Below are positions 52,980 through 64,000 of a DNA stretch of 64,000 nt, in pieces. This DNA comes from Sphaerulina vaccinii. Lineage: Eukaryota; Ascomycota; Dothideomycetes; Mycosphaerellales; Mycosphaerellaceae. Location: contig JAKUDP010000009.1 of assembly GCA_022570795.1 (NCBI GenBank), forward strand, positions 1,488,001 to 1,552,000. Reading direction: 5' to 3'. Within the stretch, counting starts at the first letter, position 1. Each line of letters starts with the position of its first letter. Below the pieces are notes generated by a model, which saw only the letters and a list, made by a program, of their open reading frames with translations, did not search any database and was not told where the DNA came from. The translations under genes and the position numbers were made by a program.

Positions 52980-54343
52980 TCAAGGCTCCAGCTGTTTTAC
53001 CTTCGCACCTGGAGCCGCTGCAGCCACAGCAGCCGCCTCTTTGACTTGACATACTTGTGTGATAGCATCATGGATGTCATGCTCGTCGACGACTGCGCCA
53101 AATCTGACAGTTTTGTCAGCATCTCCTTCGCGGTCGCACACACATTAGACATACCGATAGCAGTGGATCTTGCCCAGCAGGCTAGTCTTGAGAACTTCAA
53201 AATCATGTGGCCCAAACCCTCTGATACGTTCGTCCTGCATCAGCTTCATCCAAGCTCGTACAGGCGGCAGTTCTGGCTCGAGAATCTCCAGGCCGGCGCT
53301 CAAGTTGAGCAAATTCAGCAGATCTTGACGATTGATCTGTGGCATGTGGCAAGAGTATTGTGTCCCAGGCCGTTCCATGATGTCGGTGTAAAGTGGCGCT
53401 GTGGCCATAAGAGCATGGCCAGATATGTGCTGGTTTTCTCCATCGTCAGGCACTTCTATGGGTGGCCCAGGCACCTCACCATCTGCCGAGGTTTGAGGAT
53501 TGTGTGCTCGAACATGAAGATACTGGATGTGATTCATGCATGGCCGCTCGAGTCTGGTGAAGAGTCAGGCTGCTGTATATATAAGTAGATCGGGGGAAGG
53601 TCAAGACTCACGTCAGAACGAAATCAAGCCCCAGCTCGTCGTAGTCAAGTTGTATGGCTGGCAACTCTGTCGTAAGCTTTGCTAGTACTCGTCCAGAGTC
53701 CTCTCGCCGCATTGTGGACTCGACTTTGATGACAGGGAGATCTGACATTGGTGGACCATCAGAAGCAAAGCCCCGTGTCTCTGCCATTTCCCACAAACTG
53801 GGCCGCCGTGAATCTGCTACCTCCTGAAGCGGTGCATTAGCAGTCAGATTCAATCCAGAGGCATCGGAGAAGCTGCTTCCGGAGTCGCAGGTCCAGGACA
53901 TACTGTCATACCCAGAATCTGTACCGCTCGTGGAGTTCGTTGGCTGCTGGAGGAAATCTCTCAATCGCTGATTTTCTTCTCGTAGTTGATCACGCTCGAC
54001 GAGAGCCGCATCTCGTGATTGAACAGCACCATTCCGTTCGCGTGAGGCTTGCGTGAAGAGTTCTTTCAGGCGCATCACTTCAAGCTCGAGATCTTTCGTA
54101 TATTGTTCTTTCCGTTCACGATGCGTTCTGGTACATGTTAGATGCTGCCTTGCTGAACCCTTGTCTCGCAAAATACCTTTGAGCTTGTCGATTCCTCTCA
54201 AGTTTCTCGCTGGGAGCAGGTTTGCTGTCACGCTTAGGTCCAGGCTTCTTCTTCTTTTGTGGCAGCTCGATGGCAGAAAGTGGGCCAGCTGGCTGCAGTG
54301 GACTCTGTCCTTGACTGCTGACTACATCTTGTAAGCTTGTCAT
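52980..54343 (-). CDS. bZIP transcription factor
   Basis: Four exons, 54177-54343, 53612-54127, 53155-53553 and 52980-53103, with introns of 49, 58 and 51 nt; phases close and give 401 residues. The basic region is split by the first intron and reads KLERNRQAQRTHRERKEQY, followed by a leucine/hydrophobic heptad (LELEVMRLKELF, then RDQLREENQRLRDFL) at about residues 48-110. A Ser/Thr-rich middle (SGTDSGYDSMSWTCDSGSS) may be phosphorylated. The C-terminal part has LLNLLNLSAGLEILEPELPP and FEVLKTSLLGKIHCYRF and ends in an Ala-rich helix. The basic region is of the fungal AQR-x-HRERKE type; regulon unknown. Confidence 0.88.
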
Positions 54344-55494
54344 TGCAAATAGAACCACAACGGTTTATAAGTGGCTACATGCCACTACGCACGTGAGGTA
54401 CAAGAAAGTCTTACCAGACATGCCGGATACGCTGCCGCCGCCCTCAGCAGCCAGAGGGCGCTGCGAGTTCATGCTGAACACAGCAGCTCACCTGCAGGTT
54501 CAATTTGTTAGGTGAGGACTACTGTCGTGGTCAGCATTCAATTTGCCGTACCTTGCGGCTCATATAGGCACCTTAGAAACGCAGGGTCGTACTCGCAACC
54601 GAGGAGGATCGCTGAAGAGGTGGGATGCGTCGCTTGTGGCGCTGTGAGGCTCTGGAGGCGACGGGATTGTCGCCGACTTGTACTTTGTTTTCTGGAACCG
54701 TGGAACGTGAGAGCGTTCGAGTAGTCGAAGAGTCGAAGACGGTTCTTTTCACGGAGAGTCCTTTACAATAAAATGCAACATGCAGAGCATCATTATTGCG
54801 GTAGACTAGTGGGTGAGGTGCTAAAAGGCTAACTTTCGGCGCGGTTCCCGCTCATATGGACGATGGAGTCCTCCTTCAAAACTCTTCCATAGCATCCGTA
54901 TGCCGCTAGAGGATCTGGTGGAGGAAGTGAGTGTTGTTGGATGTCTGCGCCTTATCATGAACTTTGCCGGTTGGTTCGGGCATCGATTGGAAGAACCCAG
55001 GTTGGCGGCGACAAGAGACAGCATTGCAATTTGTGTGGGACTTTTCGGAGACTCTTCCAGACCTGCAAATCTCTGATTACTGAACACACGACCACTGATG
55101 ATATGTCCCAAGATCTCCAAGATCTGGGCAATTCGGATCGTGGTCTTATAGAGAGTGCTGCCTCTAGTCCTCGCTGTATATGTATGCTCTTGCACATCGG
55201 AAGCCGACTATGCTGCTACAATCGCAGTCGTGTCGAAGAGCCATTTGCTCGAGCACGTGGAGAGGACGTCACTTGGTACGCGTTTGACTTTCGCAGCCGG
55301 AGACTGCAGATCTTCCAACGGCTCTCACAAGATCTGGGACAGCGCGATTGAGAACTGGAAGGATATGCGTTGGTCGCTCTTTCCTGTAGATCCTGCTTCT
55401 GTCCTGCTGTAGAAGACCTTCACTCTCACACTCACACCAACAAAGACTTCGCGCACTTCACCTCACACCGACACAGCAACATTCAGACGACGAT
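54344..55494. other. intergenic, nothing firm
   Basis: Divergent region between the bZIP gene and the small Cys-rich gene. A 136-codon plus-strand frame (54941-55351) has no motif and overlaps minus-strand frames of similar size; not supported. Confidence 0.45.
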
Positions 55495-55846
55495 ATGGCG
55501 GACTGCGGCTTCATCCCTCTGCCACTGTGCATCCAATGCGGAACCGATCAAAACCCTTGTCATCTGAAGTACGTCGCTATGAGAGCTCATGCTCGTGGTT
55601 CAAGCAGGCGCAATGCTGACATGATTTGGTCAGGATCGTGGGACCTACGTTGGGCTTCATCATTGGCATTCTGATGGCAGTAAGAGCACGATAGCGATAA
55701 GGCGCATACCTGGGAGCTAACGTGGGCAGATTGTTTGTTGGCCCGCAGCTATCCTCTGCTGTTGCTGTGCCACCGAGATGGGCAAGAAGATGCTGGGGGC
55801 GCCGGTTGACGTCTCGCAATCGATAGGCAACGCCATACCATTCTGA
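55495..55846 (+). CDS. Small Cys-rich membrane protein
   Basis: Three exons, 55495-55568, 55634-55679 and 55730-55846, encode 78 residues; too short and too split to appear as one open frame. The N-terminus has two CxxC-like sites (MADCGF, LCIQCGT, PCHLK). Splice one leads into IVGPTLGFIIGILMA and splice two into IVCWPAAILCCCC, together a single membrane helix or hairpin with four consecutive Cys that are candidates for palmitoylation. It ends ATEMGKKMLGAPVDVSQSIG and NAIPF. I recall similar small proteins as widespread and uncharacterised in ascomycetes. All junctions are GT-AG and in phase, which supports a real gene. Confidence 0.8.
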
Positions 55847-56308
55847 TGCGGTGGATTTTGAAGGATACACATTGGTGTGCATGGTGTGCATAGCATCCAC
55901 TCTTTCGAGGCGTGCGGCGGTGCTCGTCTGCTTTCGAAGCTGCACTGCGGCGGCTACAAAGAGACCGGCAACATCGATTTGCATGAGGGCGGTGGCTTAT
56001 GGTAACACCTCGGTTGCAATAAGAGTGCCTGAGATGCAGGGAATATGACTTTCATGAGATAGACGGCAGTATCTTCGAGCTCGTAATGCTAATGATGAAG
56101 AGCGTTGTGTCAAGTGCAGCTTCATTCACGCGTACGAGCGTGACGAGATACGGAGCCCTACGACAACGGCGGAAGAAGAAAGCGAAGTGAAGCTCAGGGA
56201 CGCTCAGCAATTCGCGCCACTACTCACAACAACTCACAGACTTGTTATGCCACGTAAATCAGACATGTTGACCTTGAATTTAGCCTCGACTGCACGAATT
56301 CGCTGATC
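55847..56308. other. intergenic, nothing recognised
   Basis: Upstream flank of the disordered protein gene. No feature seen. Confidence 0.4.
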
Positions 56309-57958
56309 ATGTCTCGTCCTCCATCTCGTCCTTACATGGTGGACATGTCGATGACTGCCCCAGGCCGCTTCTTCTCGCCTCCACTCGATTACGAGGATTT
56401 GAGCCACGAAGAAGCACTCGAAATCATCGATGGTTTCTTTCCGTCGCCTGAGCTGCCGCCATCGCATCATTTGAGACGAACTCCCTTGCCAGCGCATGAC
56501 GAGGTCTTGGAGCTTCCACCAGCAACGGAGGACGAGTTCGCAGATCTGATGTCTGATATCGAGGCCATGGAAGGCATCGAAACCGTCGACCAATTCCAGG
56601 CTCAGCCAGAGAACACGCAGACCAACCTGGAGCCACTGGACGGCGATCAAGCGGTTCTCGATCCTTATATAAGAGGAACGCCGCCCGATAGGTCCGATGC
56701 AGCAATACCATCACAGAAGTTTAATCCGCCAACTTTGCGAATGGAGGCAATGACACGCGCGACTCCGGCCGGCGCCACCAGTGAAGGGCTCGCGCAACCA
56801 TCGAGTAGCAACAGGAGTGAGCTTCAGGCTGAAATGCGGCACGAGGAAACCGATCCAAGCTCGCCTTTACCCCCAGCGCCAGCGCCGGTGCCATTCTCCC
56901 TTTCTCGTGTCAAGAGTGCCAACCCGAAACGAGCTGCATCGTCATCCCCACTTGCGACTAGACAGCCTATGACAAAGAAGACGAAGATCGTGCTTGAGGC
57001 AGTCTCGCCATCGTCAATGCTCTCTGACGATCTCGCCGCATCGACGCCTCCAGCTCAACATACCAGCTCGCCGAGTCGTGGCAAGTTCAACTTTGCCACC
57101 AACTACAAGGGTGTGATCTTGACTCCAGTAGAAGTTGCAGAGCGGCTACGAGAACAACGAGACGGCCGAAGCTCACAGCAAGCTAGCTCACGACAGCCAA
57201 CACCATCTCCGTCAGCACAGCTCCGATCAGCGAGCCAAGACTCCCCGCAGGCACTGGACCAACATCTTGCAGCGCATGGCAAACGTGAGGAGCGAGGAGC
57301 GAGTCCCTCGCCCAAGCAAAGTCACTTGGGATCATCTGATCCGCTTGGCCCTCTTCCTAGCGGAAAGGGCAATGCCAGTCGCCGACAAGCGCCTACCGCG
57401 AGTGTTACTATTGAATCACGCTGGACACGTAGCAACCTCTCAACGGCCTTCGACGAACCAGAGATTGACTCATTGCTCGTAGGAAGCGATATTATAGCGA
57501 AAGCTGCCAATATTGCTCAAGAAAGGGCAGCATCACGACCGAAGCGAAAGATTGTGGAATCGAAAGACGACGATCGAGCAAAGAGTGTGCCTGCTGCATC
57601 GGTCATGAATGAGTCGAAGGCTTCCAGCAATGTTCGCGCCAAAGCTGCACAGCGAGCAAAGTCAAGCTCGGAGTCGAATGAGCTCGAGGCTTTGGTCGAC
57701 ACAAATGTACCAGAGGGAGCTTCCAGACCTGCGCCCCGTAACAGGCGACCAATGGGCTCGAATGAACTGAAAGATCTTATGGGCGCCGATGCACTCACGA
57801 ATCTGCACGCAGGAGGAGGTGCGCAACGTATGACGAGGCATCAGAGAAATGAGTTCGAGGCAGAGAGAGCTGCGGCTGAGGCAGAGAAAGCTGCGGCTCT
57901 GCCAGGTGCTAGCACCAAGGCGGCCGTCAAAAAGAGACGGCAGAGTACGAAGAAGTGA
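56309..57958 (+). CDS. Disordered, probably nuclear protein
   Basis: One exon, 549 residues, rich in Ser, Ala, Pro, Glu and Arg with no folded domain recognised. The best-conserved-looking pieces are at the N-terminus (PLDYEDLSHEEALEIIDGFF, EDEFADLMSDIEAMEGIE) and in the middle (GKFNFATNYKGVILTPVEVA). The C-terminal quarter is an Ala/Glu-rich helix (ERAAAEAEKAAALPG) followed by a basic end, KKRRQSTKK, a likely nuclear localisation signal. Numerous SP/TP sites suggest regulation by proline-directed kinases. Function unknown. The long open frame with a consistent bias supports it as a real gene. Confidence 0.75.
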   Translation: MSRPPSRPYMVDMSMTAPGRFFSPPLDYEDLSHEEALEIIDGFFPSPELPPSHHLRRTPLPAHDEVLELPPATEDEFADLMSDIEAMEGIETVDQFQAQPENTQTNLEPLDGDQAVLDPYIRGTPPDRSDAAIPSQKFNPPTLRMEAMTRATPAGATSEGLAQPSSSNRSELQAEMRHEETDPSSPLPPAPAPVPFSLSRVKSANPKRAASSSPLATRQPMTKKTKIVLEAVSPSSMLSDDLAASTPPAQHTSSPSRGKFNFATNYKGVILTPVEVAERLREQRDGRSSQQASSRQPTPSPSAQLRSASQDSPQALDQHLAAHGKREERGASPSPKQSHLGSSDPLGPLPSGKGNASRRQAPTASVTIESRWTRSNLSTAFDEPEIDSLLVGSDIIAKAANIAQERAASRPKRKIVESKDDDRAKSVPAASVMNESKASSNVRAKAAQRAKSSSESNELEALVDTNVPEGASRPAPRNRRPMGSNELKDLMGADALTNLHAGGGAQRMTRHQRNEFEAERAAAEAEKAAALPGASTKAAVKKRRQSTKK

Positions 57959-58079
57959 ATTGTCAGAGCCAAAGAGAAGGAAATGAAAGCACGGAACAAG
58001 AGCAGGAGAAGATGACATAAACGGCATTAAAATCTGTGCTCGGAGAGGGAAACAGTTGCATTGTTCAACTTCAGCCAAG

Positions 58080-60170
58080 CTAGCCTTCCAGCAAACTCCA
58101 GATATGTATGCTGTTGGCTAAAACTAAACCGATGCCGCTCGTCAACGCATCTGACCTATGGAATGGTCGCGCTCGCAGTATGTCCCAGACATAAGCATTA
58201 TCGCAATACCACATTGCAATCAAGACCAAGAGACCTCGAAACATAGCATCCCATAGCGAGACCAGAATTGGTACTCCCAATGCAAACCTCTCTGCTATAA
58301 AAAGCTTCAGAAGCACTCGTCTGTATAACTGCCTGTACTCCGTTTGTTGCACGTAAGTATCTAGCTCGGAGAAATTGAACGATCGAATGTCGTGTACTGT
58401 GTATTGCTCAGAAGCTCTTCTGGGACTTTCCGGATAGCTGGCTGCGGTGGGCGGACACCGCAGTCGTCGTAAGAGTGTCCAGCGAAGATCCTCGAGAGCA
58501 CTCATAGGGTTCGAGCTTGTAGTAGACACTCGAGATGTGTGAGCCATGGCGTGGAGCAAGTCAGGTAATGCTTGAGTTCCGTCTATTGTCAACGTCCGAT
58601 TCTTCTCGTTTGTGAAGAGACACTCTCTATCGAAAGCTTCTTTCGCATGAGCGTAGTGCACGAAGCGGCTGTAGAAGGCCGGAGATACGACTTTCAGTGT
58701 GAGTGTGCTTGCGTGGTCTTCCTTATAAGTGAAGTTGGATGAATAGAGCACAATCTCTTCGTGCTGATGATGAGCAGGCTCATATATGACTCGCAAAGGT
58801 CGTTCAGCATGCTCAACGGACTGCGTTAGGAATTCTCGGAATACTTCCTCAAGAGCTGATTCTTCCGTAGTGTATGATCGACCAATGCTGGTTTGGACGA
58901 CTTCTGGTCGGTACCAGACGTGGAGCTTTCGCCGGAAGAACAGCTTTTGTGCTTGCCATGCGATGCGTGGGAAAGTAGCTAGGCCTACCCACCACCAAGC
59001 AGAAATGAATCTTGCTAATTGTATAGCGGTGATAGTGTCTGGGTCCTTGGGCGTGCCTTCGGAGAAGACGCGTGCCACTATCTTGGCATGTTCTTTAGAT
59101 GATCTCAACACAATCGTGTTGTCTATCTTGACATTGCCCGTCTCTTCGTACACAACTAAAGGATCTATGGCTCGAAGAGAATACGATCCCTTGCGACTGT
59201 TGAATGGCGATACATGAAAGTCTTTCTCCCAGGAATCCGTGAAAAGCATTGTCTTGCCATTCCGATCGTCTTCATCTTCGTTTGCTTTCTTGGCGTCTGA
59301 CTTCAGTAGGTACATTCGTCGCTCGTCGAAAGTGTTGTTGACCTCGAGAATCATGTATTTCAAGCTGGCGTTGGAGTCATATATGTACCAAAAGGATACT
59401 GGATTGAAGCTATAGCCCAGGAAGCGTGGGGCTGTCACAAGGTAGGCAAACGCATAATCTCGACTCGTGACTCCTTTCGTATGCAAGTATCGTTGCAGCT
59501 TGTGGCCAAGAGTTTGTTGTTGATCATTGCTCCGACTCAGGAAGTCGCCGGCACGAACGTCAAACCAACCACGAGCATCACTGTCAACAGAGAAGACCTT
59601 GCCTATTCGGCCGCGCATTCCGATGGGTACACCGACGAAAAGATAGCTGTATGAAAAGGAGTGCTTCTCGGGAAATGTCCTGGAATGATTGGTGCGACTT
59701 GGGATGATCAAAGGCGGCAGAAGGTCTTCCTCGATCCTCTGCTCACGGGATGGTGGAACAGCAGGCTGTTCAGATAATTGCTGCCCTCGAAAGACGATTG
59801 ATCCAGCAGCAGCACCACATATCGCCAGTAATGCGGAGACTCCGATGTATATTTGAACTTCCTGGTTGCTAAGGGTGATCCACCTGAGATCCTGGAGAGG
59901 CGCCAAGCTCCACGAGTGAGTCCAGAATAAGCCATAGACATTATGTAGGGCGAGCGAAAGAGCGAGGTCCTGCCTCCATTTCGTGTCGCCGGTCCAAATA
60001 CGGTAGAGCCAAAGAGGCTGAAATAGCAACAATCGGACAGCGAATGTCTTCACAGGCTGGGTAAAGATGCTCCAGAAAAATGTCGATACTGCCCAGACCG
60101 AGAGAAGGATTGTGGACGTGATGGCGGTCTGCTCTGCCGCTCTGCTCTCCGAAACGCCTCCTGCACCCAT
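58080..60170 (-). CDS. DUF1365 membrane protein
   Basis: Single exon, 696 residues. Four or so hydrophobic helices at the N-terminus (TILLSVWAVSTFFWSIF, VQIYIGVSALLAICGAAAG), then the DUF1365 domain: HSFSYSYLFVGVPIGMRGRIG, LHTKGVTSRDYAFAYLVTAPRFL, GYSFNPVSFWYIYD, MILEVNNTFDERRMYLL and KDFHVSPF. A further hydrophobic segment is near ISAWWWVGLATFPRIAW and another pair lies at the C-terminus. In bacteria DUF1365 genes accompany cyclopropane-fatty-acid synthases; in fungi the role is unknown, so any link to lipids is inference. Start at the ATG at 60170. Confidence 0.88.
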   Translation of the reverse strand: MGAGGVSESRAAEQTAITSTILLSVWAVSTFFWSIFTQPVKTFAVRLLLFQPLWLYRIWTGDTKWRQDLALSLALHNVYGLFWTHSWSLAPLQDLRWITLSNQEVQIYIGVSALLAICGAAAGSIVFRGQQLSEQPAVPPSREQRIEEDLLPPLIIPSRTNHSRTFPEKHSFSYSYLFVGVPIGMRGRIGKVFSVDSDARGWFDVRAGDFLSRSNDQQQTLGHKLQRYLHTKGVTSRDYAFAYLVTAPRFLGYSFNPVSFWYIYDSNASLKYMILEVNNTFDERRMYLLKSDAKKANEDEDDRNGKTMLFTDSWEKDFHVSPFNSRKGSYSLRAIDPLVVYEETGNVKIDNTIVLRSSKEHAKIVARVFSEGTPKDPDTITAIQLARFISAWWWVGLATFPRIAWQAQKLFFRRKLHVWYRPEVVQTSIGRSYTTEESALEEVFREFLTQSVEHAERPLRVIYEPAHHQHEEIVLYSSNFTYKEDHASTLTLKVVSPAFYSRFVHYAHAKEAFDRECLFTNEKNRTLTIDGTQALPDLLHAMAHTSRVSTTSSNPMSALEDLRWTLLRRLRCPPTAASYPESPRRASEQYTVHDIRSFNFSELDTYVQQTEYRQLYRRVLLKLFIAERFALGVPILVSLWDAMFRGLLVLIAMWYCDNAYVWDILRARPFHRSDALTSGIGLVLANSIHIWSLLEG

Positions 60171-60561
60171 CTTGCCAGACCGATCTGCTCCTCTCTCAAG
60201 TTCTGTAGACCATCATCGTCACTCTGACAATGGATAAGAATGTGTCGGACTCCGGTTGGCTTGTGCAAGGACGATGATGATGTCGATGACTGCCAAGGCA
60301 AGGCAAGGACTGTGCGAGACGGAGCCCTGTCCGACCCTTGTCAAACATCGAATCCGGTTTCACGCTAAGTCGCGTGGATACATCTGCATCTCCTCCAAGT
60401 CCATACCATCATCTAACGCAACAGTGGACATGCTCACTGCTTGGCTCGTCCATCAGTCAATCCGAACAGCTCAGTGATTGCAGGAAAGCGGTGAGTATAA
60501 TGTTTTAGACTCTGTTCTGATTGCGACTCTGACTGCAGGACTACTATAAAGATATGGCTAC
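60171..60561. other. intergenic, nothing recognised
   Basis: Between the DUF1365 start and the glycerate kinase stop. No feature seen. Confidence 0.4.
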
Positions 60562-62015
60562 TCAATATTGAAATGTCTGGCTTCGCTTCATCAACATAAC
60601 CACGCCAGCCGCTGGTGGTAGCGGCGATGGTGCTCGGAAACGCTTCAGGCTTGACCCAACCATCATCATCCTGGTTACACTTTCTGCAGCATCAATAAGA
60701 AGCCTCTCGGCCTCTGCGATCGCCACCTGCAGTGTGACTGGTGCTTGCAGGATGCTCGCGTATGCGTCAATGCCGGCTTCATAATTGCAACTGGCGCCTT
60801 TGCCCACTGTGCCAGCTAGAGCTATGACAGGGACGCCTTTCGCCTTGGCAATGCGCGCGACGTCTGCTGGAATCTTTCCTCTGGGAGTCTGCTCATCTAT
60901 GCCTCCTTCCGCTGTGATCACCATGTCACAGCCTCGAACGAGGTTGTTGATGTTAAGGAACTTCGTAATGATGTCGAAACGAGGATGGAGCTGGGCACCT
61001 ATAAGCTGTAGACCAGCTCCCATGCCTCCTGACGCACCACTGCCTGGAGCATAACTGATGTCTTTGCCAATGGCCTGGCTTACCACAGCCCCAACGCGAA
61101 TCATGGCCATGTCGAGAAGTTCCACCTCGACTGGAGTGGCGCCCTATTTCTGACTGTCAGTCTAGCAATCAATGTCGGAGGTGTCGTATGACTTACCTTC
61201 TGAGGTCCGAAGACCCGTGCAACACCTTTTGGTCCGCAGAGCACATTGTGCCAGTTGCATGCGACGTCTATCTCGCACTCTCGAAGTCGTGGATGGAGGT
61301 CAGACAGGTCCGCAGTGGCCAGGTCGTTCAGAGATGCTCCTCCCATTGCCTGGGATATCTCTACGCCCTTGCTATCGAAGAAGCGTGCTCCAAGTGCCTG
61401 AGCCATACCGATCCTGCCATCGCAGGTGCCCGAATCCCCACATCCGAGGAGAATACTAGTAGCACCATTATCAAGTGCTGCCTTGATGAGCTGTCCGACG
61501 CCGAATGTCGTGGTGTAAAGAGGGTTGCGTTGATCTCGAGGCACTAAGCTGAGTCCTGCTGCTGCCGCCATCTCCACAACAGCTGACTTGCTCGAGCTAC
61601 CAAGGAAGCCGTAGTGCGATGATATAGGCTCACGCACAGGACCAGTAACCTCGATGGATTGTCGTCTTCCCCCAGTAGTCGCAACGAGTGCCTCGGTGAA
61701 GCCCTCGCCGCCATCTATCATGGGGGCCTTGGTCACGAAGGCGTCCGGCACAGCTCGCAGCACACCAGCTTCGATGCAATCAGCAACCTCATTAGGGCCC
61801 AGACTCTCCTTGAAGCCACTGGGACAGATCAAGATGCGCGGACCCGTTTGAATGAGCTTGTTGCCGAGCTTGACGCGCTCAGATACTGCGGGAGTGTTGG
61901 GGCCGCCCATTGCTGCTGCTGCTCGATCGAGATCTTGTTGCTGTAAGCGACAGTGGTTGCTAGCGAGTGTGTGAAAAAGCGAATGTGGTTGGGCAATAGA
62001 TCTGGTGATGTTCAT
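60562..62015 (-). CDS. Glycerate kinase
   Basis: Glycerate kinase family (GarK/GlxK type), phosphorylating D-glycerate with ATP and linking glyoxylate or serine breakdown to glycolysis. Exons 61197-62015 and 60562-61143; the 53-bp intron (GTAAGT ... AAATAG) joins FGPQK to GATPVEVELLD, giving 466 residues. Hallmarks: ILICPSGFKESLGPNEVADCI, MIDGGEGFTEALV, VEMAAAAGLSLVP, STILLGCGDSGTCDGRIGM-like loop, APGSGASGGMGAGL and GCDMVITAEGGIDEQT. The first ~35 residues (rich in Arg, Gln, Leu, Ser) precede MGGPNTPAV and might be a mitochondrial leader or a 5' mis-start. Confidence 0.93.
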
Positions 62016-63481
62016 TTTGTCAAGGTGAGCCTGCTTCTTTATGTACTGATGATGTCCTGTTGACAGTTACTCCTTTGGTCGTACTGAACATGTGCACAGC
62101 CTTAGGGTCGCTCCCACTTCTGTAAGATCGCCGACCAAGTAGATTTGAATAACAACGCTGACGCAGCACTGAACCGCGAGACACATGGGCAGTGCCTCTA
62201 CAGTCATGATGCATGAGCAGGGTCTGCAAATAGCAGGATTATGGCTGGGTGGCATATTACTGGTGCTACAAGCTAGCAGGACTTTGGGATTAACCAGTCC
62301 AACGGCAGATGTCCTCACGAATGACGCCGGCTTCGGTATCTGTGGCTTCCTACAGCTGCTAGAGGAACAGGAAAGCAAGCACACGACAGCTTGTGGTGGC
62401 TTGTAACTTTGCGAGCCCGCGAAAGTTTTGAAGATAGGGAAGCGATAGAAGAAGTTCCAAGACTAGAGGCGAATATCGACCAGGTTTGCCAATCGACCTC
62501 AGGCGTGGCAGGTCATGGCAGTATGGCTGTGTGCCTGATAGTGCCTGGGACAGAGTCTCAGGAACGAGTGTCGACTTATTAGTCGGTTGACTGCCATGTG
62601 GGAGCACGCCTCGGAAGTATCAATGAACCTGGCAAATCGGGTCGCCGATTCGTACAAGGCACGCGACAATTCGTCGCTCTGTCATTGTTCTTGTATACCA
62701 CCAAGCTGACGTGGTAAGTGATCCTTCTTGGAACACCTCTTAGCACTTGGCCTTAGCATCCGCTTTAGGTAAGGCGCAACGCACATTGAGGCGCACTCAG
62801 CCACTTTCGCAAGATTTGGGCTCTCACGTCTCCAAACATCATCATGAAAGCGAGCAAGTTTGGTCGGAATGTCAGCGCGCATCAGAATTCCACGCCTTGA
62901 CGTGGCATGATGAATGAGCGTGATGGACTTGCAGTCTGAAGAACAGATAATGCGAGGAGTCTTTGATGTCTTCTCGCAAGGACAACAAGTCAGACGCTAA
63001 CCAACTCAATCACCTTCTGGATATTCCGAGCAATTTCTTCATTATGCTGCCGTCGTTTAACAAGTCGTGAGAGTGGTGACAATGCCCGCTCGTGCATGCT
63101 CGGTAGACCGCCGCTGACCTAATGGCGCCACATACCAGAGCAAAGAGCCGTGGCATCACTTGGCCGGACACCTCTCCGCAGATTTTCGCAGATGCTCCAG
63201 ATGGATCAAACGCGCTAAAGCAAGCCATGCAAGATTCGGGCGCAGCAAGTGCATTTCGACGTCTGCTGAAGACCAGCGGTAAACGACTCTGATAAGTCAC
63301 TATTCTCGTAAGGCACTGCCTGCATTGGCAAAACATCGTGACCTCGTTCTGTAGACCGCTTTTCTCCCGAGAAGCGACTCATATGGTCGCGTGCCTGAGC
63401 ATCAGTTGTGAAGGCTAGCATCAGACATCCTCACATTCGTTTTAGCTGCATTGTATCTGTCCTGCTCCTGCACTTCAAGCC
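62016..63481. other. intergenic, divergent promoters
   Basis: About 1.5 kb between the 5' ends of glycerate kinase and the MFS gene. Small frames on both strands without motifs. Confidence 0.45.
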
Positions 63482-64000
63482 ATGAGCAATCCACATCAGC
63501 GAGAGAATGTCGAAACCCTCTCAACGATTACTTCTCTCGATGACGATAGCCTGAGACACTCGGACGAAGATTACAGCCACTCCGAGGAGGACGATAACCA
63601 TTACGCTGATCCGGACAGTGCTGAGGAGTACGAGGCTGTCAAAATCACTCGCGCAAACAGCACCATTGAGTCGTACTTTGGCGATGATGATGGCGATCAT
63701 GGATCCTCTCACAGATCATGCCTTTCACTCTTCCATGCTGGATACAGGAATTCGTACGCGCCGACCTGGGACCAGGAAATGGGGTATACTGTGCCACTAC
63801 CAGTACGAGCGCCGATATCACGACGGCCAGTACCAAGCAGGCCACCAACTATGCAGAAGCTCGATGACCTGCCAGAAGATCCGAACCTTGTTACATTTGA
63901 CAAGGACGATCCAGAGAATCCGCAGTAAGTCATGCTCAAGCTCTTTTATTGCTGCGTTCGATTACAATGGTAGGATGTTGACGATAAGTCGCAGTAATTG
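63482..64000 (+). CDS. MFS transporter, 5' part only
   Basis: Start of a major-facilitator gene that runs off the window. Exon 1 is 63482-63924 (147 codons plus two bases). An intron 63925-63994 (GTAAGT ... GCAG) leads into an exon at 63995 that makes DPENPHNW, the entry motif of DHA1 (12-helix) drug and polyamine transporters. The exon-1 product is acidic and Ser-rich (SLDDDSLRHSDEDYSHSEED), a cytosolic tail, with PPTMQKLDDLPEDPNLVTFD just before the motif. The membrane part lies outside the window. Confidence 0.8.

Noticed and set aside
54941..55351. 136-codon plus-strand frame upstream of the small Cys-rich gene
   Set aside because: No recognisable motif; equally long frames exist on the other strand. 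It may be 5' leader sequence.

Overview
The window looks like nuclear DNA of a filamentous ascomycete, most likely a dothideomycete (the class is inference, from protein flavour only). Evidence: genes on both strands, GT-AG introns of about 46-140 bp with CTAAC/CTGAC branch sites, a DASH kinetochore subunit, a CFEM/Pth11-type receptor, HET-domain remnants, F-box and 2EXR-type proteins, and plant-wall or cell-wall hydrolases. All exon joins given here were derived by hand from splice signals and frame closure.

Layout. 0.4-6.8 kb: acetyl-CoA transporter, a 2EXR-type protein, an amidase. 7.2-7.75 kb: four diverged copies of a ~130 bp tandem repeat. 7.8-11.6 kb: a ZZ-like Cys/His protein and two tandem Cys-rich modules with CXC (tesmin/TSO1-like) motifs. 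13.8-18.7 kb: a cytochrome P450, a CCCH zinc-finger protein and SPC19. 19-20.5 kb: a broken HET gene. 21-28 kb: an MFS transporter, a run of short exons split by near-uniform 44-46 nt introns, and a CFEM GPCR. 29.7-43.6 kb: a GLEYA adhesin remnant, a GH43 galactanase-like enzyme, an acidic disordered protein, ISD11, an F-box protein, a leaderless GH10 xylanase, a Thr/Tyr-rich secreted protein, a C2H2 regulator and a small secreted protein. 44.6-49.4 kb: FSH1 hydrolase and SEC61-gamma, divergently transcribed and flanked by two arrays of a tRNA-like repeat in opposite orientation. 49.5-64 kb: a sulfotransferase-like protein, an insertion-bearing tRNA gene, a frameshifted BCS1-like ATPase, a bZIP factor, a 78-residue Cys-rich membrane protein, a disordered nuclear protein, a DUF1365 protein, glycerate kinase and the start of an MFS transporter.

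No biosynthetic cluster or operon is evident; genes are mostly unrelated neighbours. Housekeeping genes (SPC19, ISD11, SEC61-gamma) sit among accessory and decaying genes (HET, GLEYA, BCS1-like). The most unusual structure is the tRNA-like repeat family: the copies I read share a 5-bp stem with a 7-nt loop, a variable D-arm-like hairpin and a downstream T-rich box at a fixed distance. Two arrays point inward at the FSH1/SEC61-gamma island and one solitary unit lies near 20.9 kb.
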